From NCBI GenBank assembly GCA_021805275.1, contig JAJZFQ010000068.1:1-17342 (forward strand): a stretch of DNA of 17,342 nucleotides, given 5' to 3'. This DNA comes from Pseudomonadota bacterium (lineage in GTDB: Bacteria; Pseudomonadota; Gammaproteobacteria; Steroidobacterales; Steroidobacteraceae). Each line of letters starts with the position of its first letter. Position 1 is the first letter of the stretch. Positions 1 to 7,466 of this stretch are shown here, one piece after another. The notes beneath the pieces are model-generated. The model searched no databases and was not told the origin of the DNA. It saw only the letters and a list, made by a program, of their open reading frames with translations. The position numbers were made by a program, and so were the translations under genes.

Positions 1-717
1 ACCGTGGCGGCATCTTCGAAGGGGTCGTTCTCCCGGACTCCGTAGCCTGCCGTGCGCATTCCGGCGAGGACCTCGTCCGCGACGCGTTCGCGTCCGACGT
101 TGCGCAGCGCCGGCGAGCCGGCCCGCGACTTTGCTCTTGCCACCTGCGAGGAGCGGACGTAGTAGGTCGGAGGCGTCGGGAATCGTGACAAGCGCGGCGC
201 GCACGTCCACCACGCGGTCGTGATAGAGCCCCGGCGAGGCATGCACGAGCGATGCGCCCAGCGTCATCGCGCGGACACCGTCGATCACCGCGCGTTCTTC
301 CGGCGGCGGCAGCTCGAGGCGCACGTCGAACACCGAGGTGCCGTGCATCAGCGGCGTGGGCTTGTTGTTGCCGCGAGGCGAGCGCACGAGCAGTTGCCGG
401 GGCACGGTCCGATCGCCGACGTGCAGCAGCAGCGACGGGTCCGCACTGACGCACCAGTCGGTTCCGATGCGTGAGTCGAGATAGCTCGCGACGAACGGCC
501 AGAAGGCCGCGTACCACGCCGTCGTGTCGCCCGCCTGTTCGCCCGGGCTCGCCCGCACGTACCAGCCTCGCATGACTTCCTGCAGGACGCCGTTCCGCAG
601 GAGCCGCTCGCGCGCGCCGCGCGGCAAATCGCCGGAGCGGATCGCCACACGCCCCGCCCGCTGGAGCGCGCTCAGCTGCTCGAGGGCACTTGCCAGCAGT
701 GTCGCGGGCGTCGGCAT
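1..717 (-). pseudogene. Fic-family-like protein, N-terminal part, frameshifted, runs off window
   Basis: The start is ATG at 717-715, giving MPTPATLLASALEQLSAL and onward. About 200 residues read well, with stretches such as GWYVRASPGEQAGDTTAWY and TVPRQLLVRSPRGNNK. I associate this N-terminal module, which looks like an AbiEi-type winged helix, with Fic-family proteins that transfer AMP or other nucleotides to targets. The Fic domain itself would lie beyond position 1, so the assignment is from memory of the family. After codon 202 (bases 114-112) the conserved continuation (ALRNVGRERVADEVLAGM, then AGYGVRENDPFED) is found only in another frame starting at base 110. The junction looks like loss of one GC unit from a GCGCGC run. 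The original frame has no stop up to the window edge, so a fusion of wrong-frame sequence would be made. It could also be a sequencing error. The ribosome-binding site is weak. Confidence 0.6.
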
Positions 718-748
718 GGGTGGATTCCGAATCTAGGTTCAGGAGTTC

Positions 749-793
749 TCTATTTTCTAGGTTTTACCGCATCTCTTTTCTCGGTTTATCTGC
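749..793 (-). repeat. Tandem 22-nt direct repeat upstream of Fic-like gene, candidate operator
   Basis: Two units, 749-770 and 772-793, are separated by one base and match at 17 of 22 positions. On the minus strand the cores read AAACCGAGAAAAGAGA and AAACCTAGAAAATAGA. A partial third unit sharing AACCTAGA lies at 731-738. The array sits 32 nt from the Fic-like start codon, where a repressor would act. The N-terminal domain of the downstream protein resembles AbiEi, whose family members autoregulate by binding repeats in their own promoter, so autoregulation is a reasonable inference. Confidence 0.5.
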
Positions 794-1101
794 GGCATAT
801 ATTAAAAACTGTATTACGAACAAATACTTATGATCTGTTGCGCTCGTGGCCGAGAGAGGGGACAGCGTGCGTAGGGCCGCTGTTACGGGGGCGACGCCCG
901 CGCGTCGCCGTGGCGCGCGGCTCGCACCCTAGCCCGGGGCCATGTGCTGAGGACTTCCTGGGACGTTAACCCTCTGGATCGCCCCCACGGCGCACACTCG
1001 GCCCGAAAATGACCTCAAGGAGACGGGTTCCCGGCTCCGTGGGTCATATGCGTAGTCACACCCTTTCGGGCGGACGTAACGCGCCCGCCGTCGCGGCGCC
1101 C

Positions 1102-1107
1102 TACAAT
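1102..1107 (+). promoter_or_regulatory. -10 box TACAAT of antiporter gene, possibly leaderless
   Basis: TACAAT lies 8 nt before the ATG at 1116, so transcription would begin at or within a base or two of the start codon. No Shine-Dalgarno sequence and no clear -35 hexamer are seen. Confidence 0.5.
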
Positions 1108-1115
1108 CCTCTTCG

Positions 1116-3092
1116 ATGCAGCCGCTCACCGAGATGCTCGTTTTGCTGGCCGCCGCGGTTCTGCTGGTCACCGTGGCCCGCCGGCTCGCGCTGCCCACGG
1201 CGCTGCCGTACCTGGCGGTGGGCCTCGCCTGCGGCCCCTACGCACTCGGTGTGGTGCACGGCTCGGCCACCGTGCGCCTGCTCGCCGAGCTCGGGGTCGC
1301 CTTTCTGCTCTTTACCCTCGGTCTGGACGTCTCGGTGCCGCGGATGATCGCGATGCGGCGCGAGGTCTTCGGCCTCGGCGCCGCCCAGGTGGGCGCCACG
1401 ACCCTGGTGTTCGCACTGCTCGGACGCCTGGCCGGAATCCCCTGGCCCGCCGCGGTCGTCGCCGGGGGCGCGATCGCGATGAGTTCGACCGCCATCCTGC
1501 TGCAGCAGCTCACCGAGCGCGCCGAGCTGAACCGCACGCACGGCCGGCTCGCCTTCGCCATGCTGCTGTTCCAGGACCTGGCCTTCGTGCCGCTGCTCGC
1601 GCTCGCCTCGGCGCTCGGCCCGGGCGCGGGCCCCCTCGACCTGCACGCCGCACTGCTCGCCGCGGCCGGTGGCGCTCTCGCCATCGGTGCGGTGCTCGCC
1701 GCCGGCCGCTGGCTGCTGCGGCCGCTGTTCCACGAGATCGCCCACAGCCGCCTGCGCGAGCTGTTCACGCTCGCCGCGTTGCTGGTGGTGATCGGGGCGG
1801 CCTGGATCAGCCGCCTGGCGCACCTGTCGGCCGGGCTCGGCGCCTTTCTCGCCGGCGTGATGCTGGCCGAGACCGAGTACCGCCACCAGCTCGAATCAGT
1901 GCTGCGGCCGTTCCGCGACATTCTGCTCGGCGTGTTCTTCGTGTCGGTGGGGATGCTGCTCGATGTGCGCCAGCTCGCCGGCGAGCTCGGTCGCGTGCTC
2001 AGCCTGCTCGCACTCATCACGGTGCTCAAGGCCGCCATCGCCGCGCTGGTGACCCGGCCGTTCGCCCCAGCACCCTTCAAGGCGCTGCGCACCGGCATCG
2101 TGATCGCGATCGGCGGGGAGTTCGGCGTGGCCCTCGGCAGCGTCGCGCTCACCGATCGGGTGCTGCCGCCGCACTTCGGCCAGCCGCTGCTGCTCGCGCT
2201 GGTGCTCTCGATGGTGCTCAGCCCCCTGCTGCTGAATCACAACAAGCGCATCGCCCGGCTGCTGCTGCGCGAGCGCGGTCCGCCGCAGCGCACGGCCTTC
2301 GAGCGCGAGAGCGAAGCCACCGGGGCCATCGGTCGGCGCGAACACGTCATTCTCTGTGGCTTCGGGCGAGTCGGTCAGAATGTCGCGCGCGTTCTGGAAG
2401 CACAGGGCTTCGAGTACATCGCGCTCGATCTGGATCCGCTGCGCATTGCGGCGGCCCGCCAGGCCGGCGACCCGGTGATCTACGGCGACAGCGCCGATGA
2501 GCAGATCCTCGCACTCGCAGGTCTCTCGAGCGCCTCGGCGCTGGTGGTCACCTTCTCTGACCCCGGTACGGCGCTCGGCATCGTGCGCACCGCGCGCGCG
2601 CAGCGCCCCGACGTGCCCATCCTGGTGCGCACCGCCGATGATTCGCGCTCCGCGGAGCTGAAGGCCGCCGGCGCCACCGACGTGGTGCCCGAGACGTTCG
2701 AGGCGAGCCTGATGCTGGTCTCGCAGGTCCTGATGCTGCTGCAGGTACCGGTCTCGCGAGTGGTGCGTCTGGTCGGCGGAATTCGCAGCCAGCGCTACGG
2801 CGTGCTGCGTGCCGTGGTCGGCGAGGGCGACGCCGCGGCCCGCGAGGAGAGCGAGGAGCGTCCGACCGAAGTGAAATCCGTGGTCGTGCCCCCCGGGGCC
2901 TGGGCCGTCGGGCGCACGCTCGCGGCGGCGCGCGAGCGAGGCGTGCAGGCGGCCGTGACCGCCGTGCGCCGCCGCGGCATCCTCGGGCGCGACCCGGCCG
3001 AGAGCACCGTGCTGCGCGAGGGCGACGTGCTGGTGCTGTACGGCACGTCCGAGGCGCTCGAGCGGGCCGAATCGGTACTGCTCGCCGGTTAG
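1116..3092 (+). CDS. Kef-type cation/proton antiporter (CPA2) with RCK domains
   Basis: This 658-residue inner-membrane protein is predicted to exchange K+ (or another monovalent cation) for protons. Residues about 5-375 form the multi-helix CPA2 exchanger domain, with an FQD motif at 152-154 typical of Kef/YbaL proteins. Residues about 409-530 form a TrkA-N/RCK nucleotide-binding domain starting HVILCGFGRVGQNVA, with the Rossmann glycines GFGRVG at 415-420. Residues about 585-656 form a TrkA-C ligand-binding domain. Length and domain order are normal for the family. The family is usually gated by NAD(H) or glutathione adducts bound to the RCK domain; which applies here cannot be told. The gene lies 29 nt upstream of the PEPC-like gene, which has its own -10-like box, so the two may be only loosely linked. 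It could equally be named kefB-, kefC- or ybaL-like. Confidence 0.92.
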   Translation: MQPLTEMLVLLAAAVLLVTVARRLALPTALPYLAVGLACGPYALGVVHGSATVRLLAELGVAFLLFTLGLDVSVPRMIAMRREVFGLGAAQVGATTLVFALLGRLAGIPWPAAVVAGGAIAMSSTAILLQQLTERAELNRTHGRLAFAMLLFQDLAFVPLLALASALGPGAGPLDLHAALLAAAGGALAIGAVLAAGRWLLRPLFHEIAHSRLRELFTLAALLVVIGAAWISRLAHLSAGLGAFLAGVMLAETEYRHQLESVLRPFRDILLGVFFVSVGMLLDVRQLAGELGRVLSLLALITVLKAAIAALVTRPFAPAPFKALRTGIVIAIGGEFGVALGSVALTDRVLPPHFGQPLLLALVLSMVLSPLLLNHNKRIARLLLRERGPPQRTAFERESEATGAIGRREHVILCGFGRVGQNVARVLEAQGFEYIALDLDPLRIAAARQAGDPVIYGDSADEQILALAGLSSASALVVTFSDPGTALGIVRTARAQRPDVPILVRTADDSRSAELKAAGATDVVPETFEASLMLVSQVLMLLQVPVSRVVRLVGGIRSQRYGVLRAVVGEGDAAAREESEERPTEVKSVVVPPGAWAVGRTLAAARERGVQAAVTAVRRRGILGRDPAESTVLREGDVLVLYGTSEALERAESVLLAG

Positions 3093-3106
3093 CCGGCACA
3101 CTGGGC

Positions 3107-3112
3107 TACAAT
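3107..3112 (+). promoter_or_regulatory. -10 box TACAAT of PEPC-like gene, possibly leaderless
   Basis: TACAAT in the 29-nt gap after the antiporter gene ends 9 nt before the GTG at 3122. No Shine-Dalgarno sequence is present. The layout matches that at 1102-1116. Confidence 0.45.
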
Positions 3113-3121
3113 CGGCCGCCC

Positions 3122-5839
3122 GTGAACCGCAGTGACATCCAATTTCCGCCCGAACACGCCGCGCTGCGCGAAGACGTGCATGCGCTCGGGGAACTGATCG
3201 GACAGATCCTGCGTGACCAGGGCGGGCAGCCGCTGTTCGAGCTCGTTGAACTCGACCGGCGCGCCGCGATCGCCCGGCGCGAGGGCGACGTCGGCGCGGC
3301 CGCGGAGCTGGCCGCCTCGGTGCACGAGCGCCCGCCGGCGCTCGCCCGCGAGCTGGTGCGCGCCTTCTCGATGTGGTTCCGCACCGTCAATCTCGCCGAA
3401 AACGTCCATCGCATCCGCCGCCGGCGCGAATACTTCCGCAGCACCGATCATCCGCAGCCCGGCGGCGTCGAGAGCGCGATCGTAGAGCTCGCCGCCGGCG
3501 GCATGACGCTCGCGCAGATGCTCGAGCTGATCGGCTCGCTCAATATCGAGCCGGTCTTCTCCGCTCACTCCCTGCAGGCCACGCGGCGCACTCTGCTGCG
3601 CAAACAGCAACGGGTCGCGCAGCGCATGCTCGATCGGATGAACCCGACGCTCACGCCCCAGGAGCTGCGCAGCCTCTGGAGCGGCATCCGCTTCGAGCTG
3701 ACCACCGCCTGGCAGACCGAGGAGCTGCCGCGCAAGCAGCTGACGGTGGGCGATGAGCGCGAACAGATCGTGTTCTACCTGGTGGAGATCCTCTACCGGG
3801 TCGTGCCCTCGTTCTACGAGGAAATCGCCCTGGCGCTCGCCAAGGTGTTCGGCGTGCCGGCCGAGTCGATCGAACTGCCGTGCATCCTGCGCTTTGGCTC
3901 CTGGGTGGGCGGGGACATGGACGGGCACCCCGACGTGCATGCGCGCACCATCCGCGAGACCTTCGCGCGCCACCAGCATATCCTGCTCAGTGCCTACATC
4001 GGCGAGTGTCAGAAGCTCGCCGAGCGCCTCTCGCAGGGCGAGCGCCGCACCAGCGTTTCGACCGAACTGACGCAGCGCATCGAGGAATACACGCGCCTTG
4101 CTCCCGGGGCACGGCCGGCGACGCTCGGGCGGCGCGATCGCATGCCGTACCGGCTGTTCTTCTCGCAGCTGGCGCAGCGTCTGCGCGAGACGCAGGACGG
4201 TCGGGGCAAGGGCTACGACAACGCGCGCCAGTTCCGCGAAGACGTGCAACTGGTCGCGGTGAGCCTGCAGGCCAACAAGGGCGCGACCGCCGGGCTGTTC
4301 CAGGTGCGCCGGCTGCTGCGGCGCATCGACACGTTCGGCTTTCACCTCGCCAGCATCGATGTGCGCCAACACGCGAAACTGCTACACCAGATCATCGCGC
4401 AGGGCAACAACGATCCGGACTGGCCGCGCCGCCCGAGTGCCGAGCGCGTGCGGCTGCTCGCCGAGGCACTGGTGAAGGACGCCGGACCGCGCGTCGAGCT
4501 GGACGCGCTGGCGCGGCGCAACCTCGGGGTATTCGAAACGTTCGCACAGATCCGCCACCGCTACGGCCGCCGGGCGATCGGCTGCTTCGTCGTCAGCGGC
4601 ACCGAGGGGGCGGATGACGTGCTCGCCGCTTTGCTCCTGGCGCGCTGGGCGTCGGTCTTCGACAAGGAAAGCGGCGAAGTGACGCTCGACATCGCACCAC
4701 AGTTCGAGTCGATCGGTGCGCTCGAGCGCAGCGGATCGATCATGAAGCAACTGCTCACCGAGCCGGCCTACGCGCGCCATCTGGCCGGCCGCGGCGGCCG
4801 CCAGCACGTACTGCTCGGGTACTCCGACAGCAACATGGAGGCCGGCCCCTGCGCCTCGCGCTTCGCTCTGCATCAGGCGCAGCGCTCGCTCGCCGATGCT
4901 CTCGGCGCGACCGCGCAGCGCTTCTCGCTGATGCACGTGCGCGGCGCGAGTCTCGCGCGCGGCGGAACGCGCATCGATCAGCTGGTCAAATCCGCCCCGG
5001 CGGGCATCGCCAACGGCGTGCTGCGCCTGCGTGAGCAGGGCGAGACCATCAAGCAAGGCTACGGCCTGCGGCCGCTCGCGATGCGCACGCTCGAGCGGGC
5101 CTTCAACGCGATCAGTCTCACCACGGCACGGCGCGCGGCGGAGCCGACCCCGGCCCCGTACATCGAGTGCGCGGCAACGATCGGCGCGGCGAGCCGTGAT
5201 GCGTACCGGGCGCTCGTGCACGAGCAGCCGGAGTTCTACGAGTTCTTCCGCGCCGTCACGCCGATCGACGTCATCGAGCGGATGCAGGTCGGCTCGCGCT
5301 CCGTTGACCGTCACGAGGGCGACGGCATCGACGGGCTGCTGCCCGTCCCGTGGGTCTACGCGTGGACGCAGACGCGCCATCTGCTGCCCGCCTGGTTCGG
5401 CGCCGGTACGGGCCTGAAGTGTGCCGCGCAGCGGCACGGGACCCAGACGCTGCGCACGATGTATCGGGAGTGGATGTTCCTGCGCAGCCTGATCGATGAC
5501 ATCGAGTCGATGCTCGCGCGCACCGACCTCGAGATCGCCGCGGCATACCACGCGCTCGTCCCGGAGCCGCTCAGGCACTTCGCCGACGTGATCCGCGCCG
5601 AGTACGACCTGACGCGCGAGCAGTTGCTCGTCGTGACCGACAGCACCGAACTGCTCGACCGCGAGCCGATGCTGCAGCGCACGATCCGCCTGCGCAACCC
5701 GTACATCGATCCGATGAACCTGATGCAGGTCGATCTGCTGGCGCGCTGGCGCGCCGGCGGACGCACCGACCGCGATCTGTTCGAGGCGCTGTTGGTGAGC
5801 ACCAGCGGCATCGCGCAAGGTCTGCAGAGCACCGGATGA
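3122..5839 (+). CDS. ppc: Phosphoenolpyruvate carboxylase homologue with degenerate active site
   Basis: The 905-residue length is normal for PEPC, which makes oxaloacetate from PEP and bicarbonate. Family landmarks run in order: WVGGDMDG, FES (metal ligand E529), GYSDS (metal ligand D569), GSRS, PWVYAWTQ, RNPYIDP and a C-terminal QSTG. Several catalytic motifs are altered. TAHPTE is SAHSLQ (147-152; the His survives as H149). The lysine of SDSxKDxG is Met572 (E. coli K546). HGRGGS is HVRGAS (605-610; H605, R607 and R613 kept). The arginine of LRAIPW is Leu740 (E. coli R713). VTEQGE is LREQGE. The Asn of the terminal NTG, part of the aspartate-inhibition site, is Ser. The frame is intact, so this looks like a retained pseudoenzyme or an enzyme with changed chemistry; E. 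coli numbering is from memory. The GTG start agrees with the N-terminus of Xanthomonas-type PEPC. The stop overlaps the next gene. Confidence 0.88.
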   Translation: MNRSDIQFPPEHAALREDVHALGELIGQILRDQGGQPLFELVELDRRAAIARREGDVGAAAELAASVHERPPALARELVRAFSMWFRTVNLAENVHRIRRRREYFRSTDHPQPGGVESAIVELAAGGMTLAQMLELIGSLNIEPVFSAHSLQATRRTLLRKQQRVAQRMLDRMNPTLTPQELRSLWSGIRFELTTAWQTEELPRKQLTVGDEREQIVFYLVEILYRVVPSFYEEIALALAKVFGVPAESIELPCILRFGSWVGGDMDGHPDVHARTIRETFARHQHILLSAYIGECQKLAERLSQGERRTSVSTELTQRIEEYTRLAPGARPATLGRRDRMPYRLFFSQLAQRLRETQDGRGKGYDNARQFREDVQLVAVSLQANKGATAGLFQVRRLLRRIDTFGFHLASIDVRQHAKLLHQIIAQGNNDPDWPRRPSAERVRLLAEALVKDAGPRVELDALARRNLGVFETFAQIRHRYGRRAIGCFVVSGTEGADDVLAALLLARWASVFDKESGEVTLDIAPQFESIGALERSGSIMKQLLTEPAYARHLAGRGGRQHVLLGYSDSNMEAGPCASRFALHQAQRSLADALGATAQRFSLMHVRGASLARGGTRIDQLVKSAPAGIANGVLRLREQGETIKQGYGLRPLAMRTLERAFNAISLTTARRAAEPTPAPYIECAATIGAASRDAYRALVHEQPEFYEFFRAVTPIDVIERMQVGSRSVDRHEGDGIDGLLPVPWVYAWTQTRHLLPAWFGAGTGLKCAAQRHGTQTLRTMYREWMFLRSLIDDIESMLARTDLEIAAAYHALVPEPLRHFADVIRAEYDLTREQLLVVTDSTELLDREPMLQRTIRLRNPYIDPMNLMQVDLLARWRAGGRTDRDLFEALLVSTSGIAQGLQSTG

Positions 5840-6321
5840 ACCCCATCGCGATCGACATCCGCCCGGCGCGCGAAGCGGACACCGCGCAGATCCTCGAGTT
5901 CATCCGCGCACTCGCCCGCTACGAGCGGCTCGAGCACGAGGTGCTCGCCACCGAGGCGCAGCTGCGCGAGACGCTGTTCGGCGCGCGCCCTTACGCGGAA
6001 GTGCTGATCGCGAGCGCCGCGGACGAGCCGGTCGGCTTTGCGCTGTTCTTTCACAACTATTCGACGTTCATGGGTCAGCCCGGTCTCTATCTGGAGGACC
6101 TGTACGTCAAGGAACACCTGCGCGGCCAGGGCATCGGCCGGCAACTGCTGTGCAGGCTCGCGCGCCTCGCCATCGAGCGGCGCTGCGCGCGCCTGGAGTG
6201 GGCCGTGCTCGAGTGGAATGCGCCCTCGATCGCCTTCTATCGCAACCTCGGCGCTCGTCCCCTGGAGGACTGGCGGACGTTTCGTCTCACGGGCGCGGCG
6301 CTCGAACAACTCGGCGCCTGA
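5836..6321 (+). CDS. GNAT N-acetyltransferase, SSAT-like
   Basis: A 161-residue cytoplasmic acetyltransferase that uses acetyl-CoA. The fold is clear: an N-terminal beta-alpha unit (IRPAREADTAQILEFIRAL), then YLEDLYVKEHLRGQGIG with the acetyl-CoA pyrophosphate loop RGQGIG at 96-101, then the C-terminal WNAPSIAFYRNLGA motif. The FFHNYSTFMGQPGLYLEDLYV stretch, split here between FFHNYSTF and YLEDLYV, resembles spermidine/spermine and thialysine acetyltransferases, so a polyamine or amino-acid-like amine is the best substrate guess. The ATG overlaps the PEPC-like stop as ATGA, which implies translational coupling and a shared transcript. A 6-bp GC stem with a 9-nt loop at 6360-6380 may end that transcript. 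Confidence 0.9.
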   Translation: MNPIAIDIRPAREADTAQILEFIRALARYERLEHEVLATEAQLRETLFGARPYAEVLIASAADEPVGFALFFHNYSTFMGQPGLYLEDLYVKEHLRGQGIGRQLLCRLARLAIERRCARLEWAVLEWNAPSIAFYRNLGARPLEDWRTFRLTGAALEQLGA

Positions 6322-6359
6322 GCGGCTCGCGATGCACCGGTGCTGAACGACCGCTGAAC

Positions 6360-6380
6360 GGGCGCGCGGCGACTGCGCCC
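6360..6380 (+). terminator. Hairpin after GNAT gene
   Basis: GGGCGC at 6360-6365 pairs with GCGCCC at 6375-6380 across a 9-nt loop. No T-tract follows, so terminator function is only suggested by its place after the operon. Confidence 0.25.
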
Positions 6381-6505
6381 AACTCCCATCGCCGCGCGGT
6401 CTGCGGTAAGCTTCCGGCATCGGGTCGGGTTAGGACGAGTCCATCGTGCGCAGCGTCGCCGCGCAGCTCGCACCACCCAGCCCCGGGCACTGGAGTACAC
6501 CTGAC

Positions 6506-7348
6506 ATGCGCATTCGTTCCCGCCTGCTCACAGCACTCGCCGGCGTGCTGTTCGCATTCACGACAGTCGCCGCTCACGCTCAAGCCCGCCAGGAAGGCCG
6601 CCTGCTGCTCGCCACCCAGGTGCTGCATGACCTGCAGGGCACTCGCGACCAGGGCATTCCGAGCTGGTTGCTGCAACGCGCCTACGGCATCGCGGTGATT
6701 CCGGGTCTCACCAAGGTTGCCTTCTTCTTCGGCGCCCGGCGCGGCCACGGCGTGCTGGTCGTGCGCAAGCCCGACGGGCGCTTCTCGAGCCCGGTGTTCA
6801 TCACCCTCACGGGCGGCAGTTTCGGCTTCCAGTGGGGTGTGCAGAAGACCGACCTGGTGCTGGTGTTCACCTCGCGCAAGGGGGTGGCGGGCTTGAGCGG
6901 CGGCAAGGTCACGCTGGGCGCATCGGCCTCGGTGGCGGCCGGACCGGTCGGACGTCAGGCCTCGGCAGCCACCGTGCAGACCTTCAATGCCGCCGTGTAC
7001 TCCTATTCGCACAACCAGGGACTGTTCGCCGGCGTAGCGGTCGACGGTTCGGAGCTCACCGTCGACAGCGGGGCGGACGCGGCCTTCTACCGCCGCAAGC
7101 ACGTGCACGCCTCGCAGATCATGGACGGCACACTCAGCAGCACCGATTACGCGGCACGCCAATTCATCGATGCGGTCGACACGGCCGCCGGCATGCCGGC
7201 CGGCCCGAGCGGTGCGTCCTCTGCGAGCCCCGCGGCGCCGGCCGCGACCCCGGCGAGCGGCTCACCGGCCGCCCAGGCCTATCCGCTCGAGCAGGGGAAT
7301 TCGAGCTCGAGCAGCACGCCACCGGCGAGTACTCCGCCGACGCACTGA
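6506..7348 (+). CDS. Exported SYLF (Ysc84/DUF500) lipid-binding-like protein
   Basis: I chose ATG 6506 because it gives a good signal peptide (MRIRSRLLTALAGVLFAFTT, cleavage near AHA-QA at about 26) and follows a TGGAG purine run at 6491-6495. A GTG 60 nt further upstream would spoil the signal. The product has 280 residues. Residues about 30-205 match the SYLF domain: GIAVIPGLTKVAFFFGARRG, GFQWGVQKTDLVLVF and GKVTLGASASVAAGPVGR are typical. Eukaryotic SYLF domains bind phosphoinositides; bacterial members are mostly uncharacterised periplasmic or envelope proteins. The last 50 or so residues are a low-complexity Ala/Ser/Pro tail ending in a run of serines and a Pro/Thr stretch. The gene seems monocistronic, with a strong hairpin 20 nt after its stop. 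Confidence 0.88.
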   Translation: MRIRSRLLTALAGVLFAFTTVAAHAQARQEGRLLLATQVLHDLQGTRDQGIPSWLLQRAYGIAVIPGLTKVAFFFGARRGHGVLVVRKPDGRFSSPVFITLTGGSFGFQWGVQKTDLVLVFTSRKGVAGLSGGKVTLGASASVAAGPVGRQASAATVQTFNAAVYSYSHNQGLFAGVAVDGSELTVDSGADAAFYRRKHVHASQIMDGTLSSTDYAARQFIDAVDTAAGMPAGPSGASSASPAAPAATPASGSPAAQAYPLEQGNSSSSSTPPASTPPTH

Positions 7349-7368
7349 TCGGCCGCCACCGGAGCGCC

Positions 7369-7398
7369 CCGGGCCGTCCCCGCCGTGGGACGGCCCGG
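7369..7398 (+). terminator. Perfect 12-bp hairpin between SYLF gene and fsr
   Basis: CCGGGCCGTCCC (7369-7380) pairs perfectly with GGGACGGCCCGG (7387-7398) around a 6-nt loop. It lies 20 nt after the SYLF stop. There is no T-run, so it is a GC-rich terminator or an RNA-stabilising stem. Confidence 0.5.
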
Positions 7399-7466
7399 AC
7401 ACTTCCAAAGGGAGAGGCGGGCACGCGCCCGATCCGGCACAGTAGGAGCTTCAGCCGGAGCCACCC

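Larger units (their letters stand above)
718..1115. other. Intergenic region between divergent Fic-like and antiporter genes
   Basis: No gene is supported here. Positions 737-840 are strikingly AT-rich against the GC-rich window and hold the tandem repeats and probable promoter of the Fic-like gene. On the minus strand a loose promoter can be drawn (TTGTTC, 16 nt, TATATG) just upstream of the repeats. Positions 841-1100 are GC-rich, with a perfect 8-bp stem and 4-nt loop at 890-909, and show no convincing coding sequence. A short minus-strand open frame at 929-1198 has no recognisable protein character. Confidence 0.55.

Noticed and set aside
929..1198. 89-codon minus-strand frame between the Fic-like and antiporter genes
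   Set aside because: No ribosome-binding site or recognisable protein, and it overlaps the antiporter start.
1101..3101. Minus-strand open frames of 261, 304 and 401 codons opposite the antiporter gene
   Set aside because: Same reason: low-complexity Gln/His/Arg/Glu composition and no motif; the antiporter explains the region.
3089..5818. Long minus-strand open frames (427 and 478 codons) opposite the PEPC-like gene
   Set aside because: Their compositions are typical antisense shadows of a GC-rich gene, while the plus strand has clear PEPC motifs throughout.
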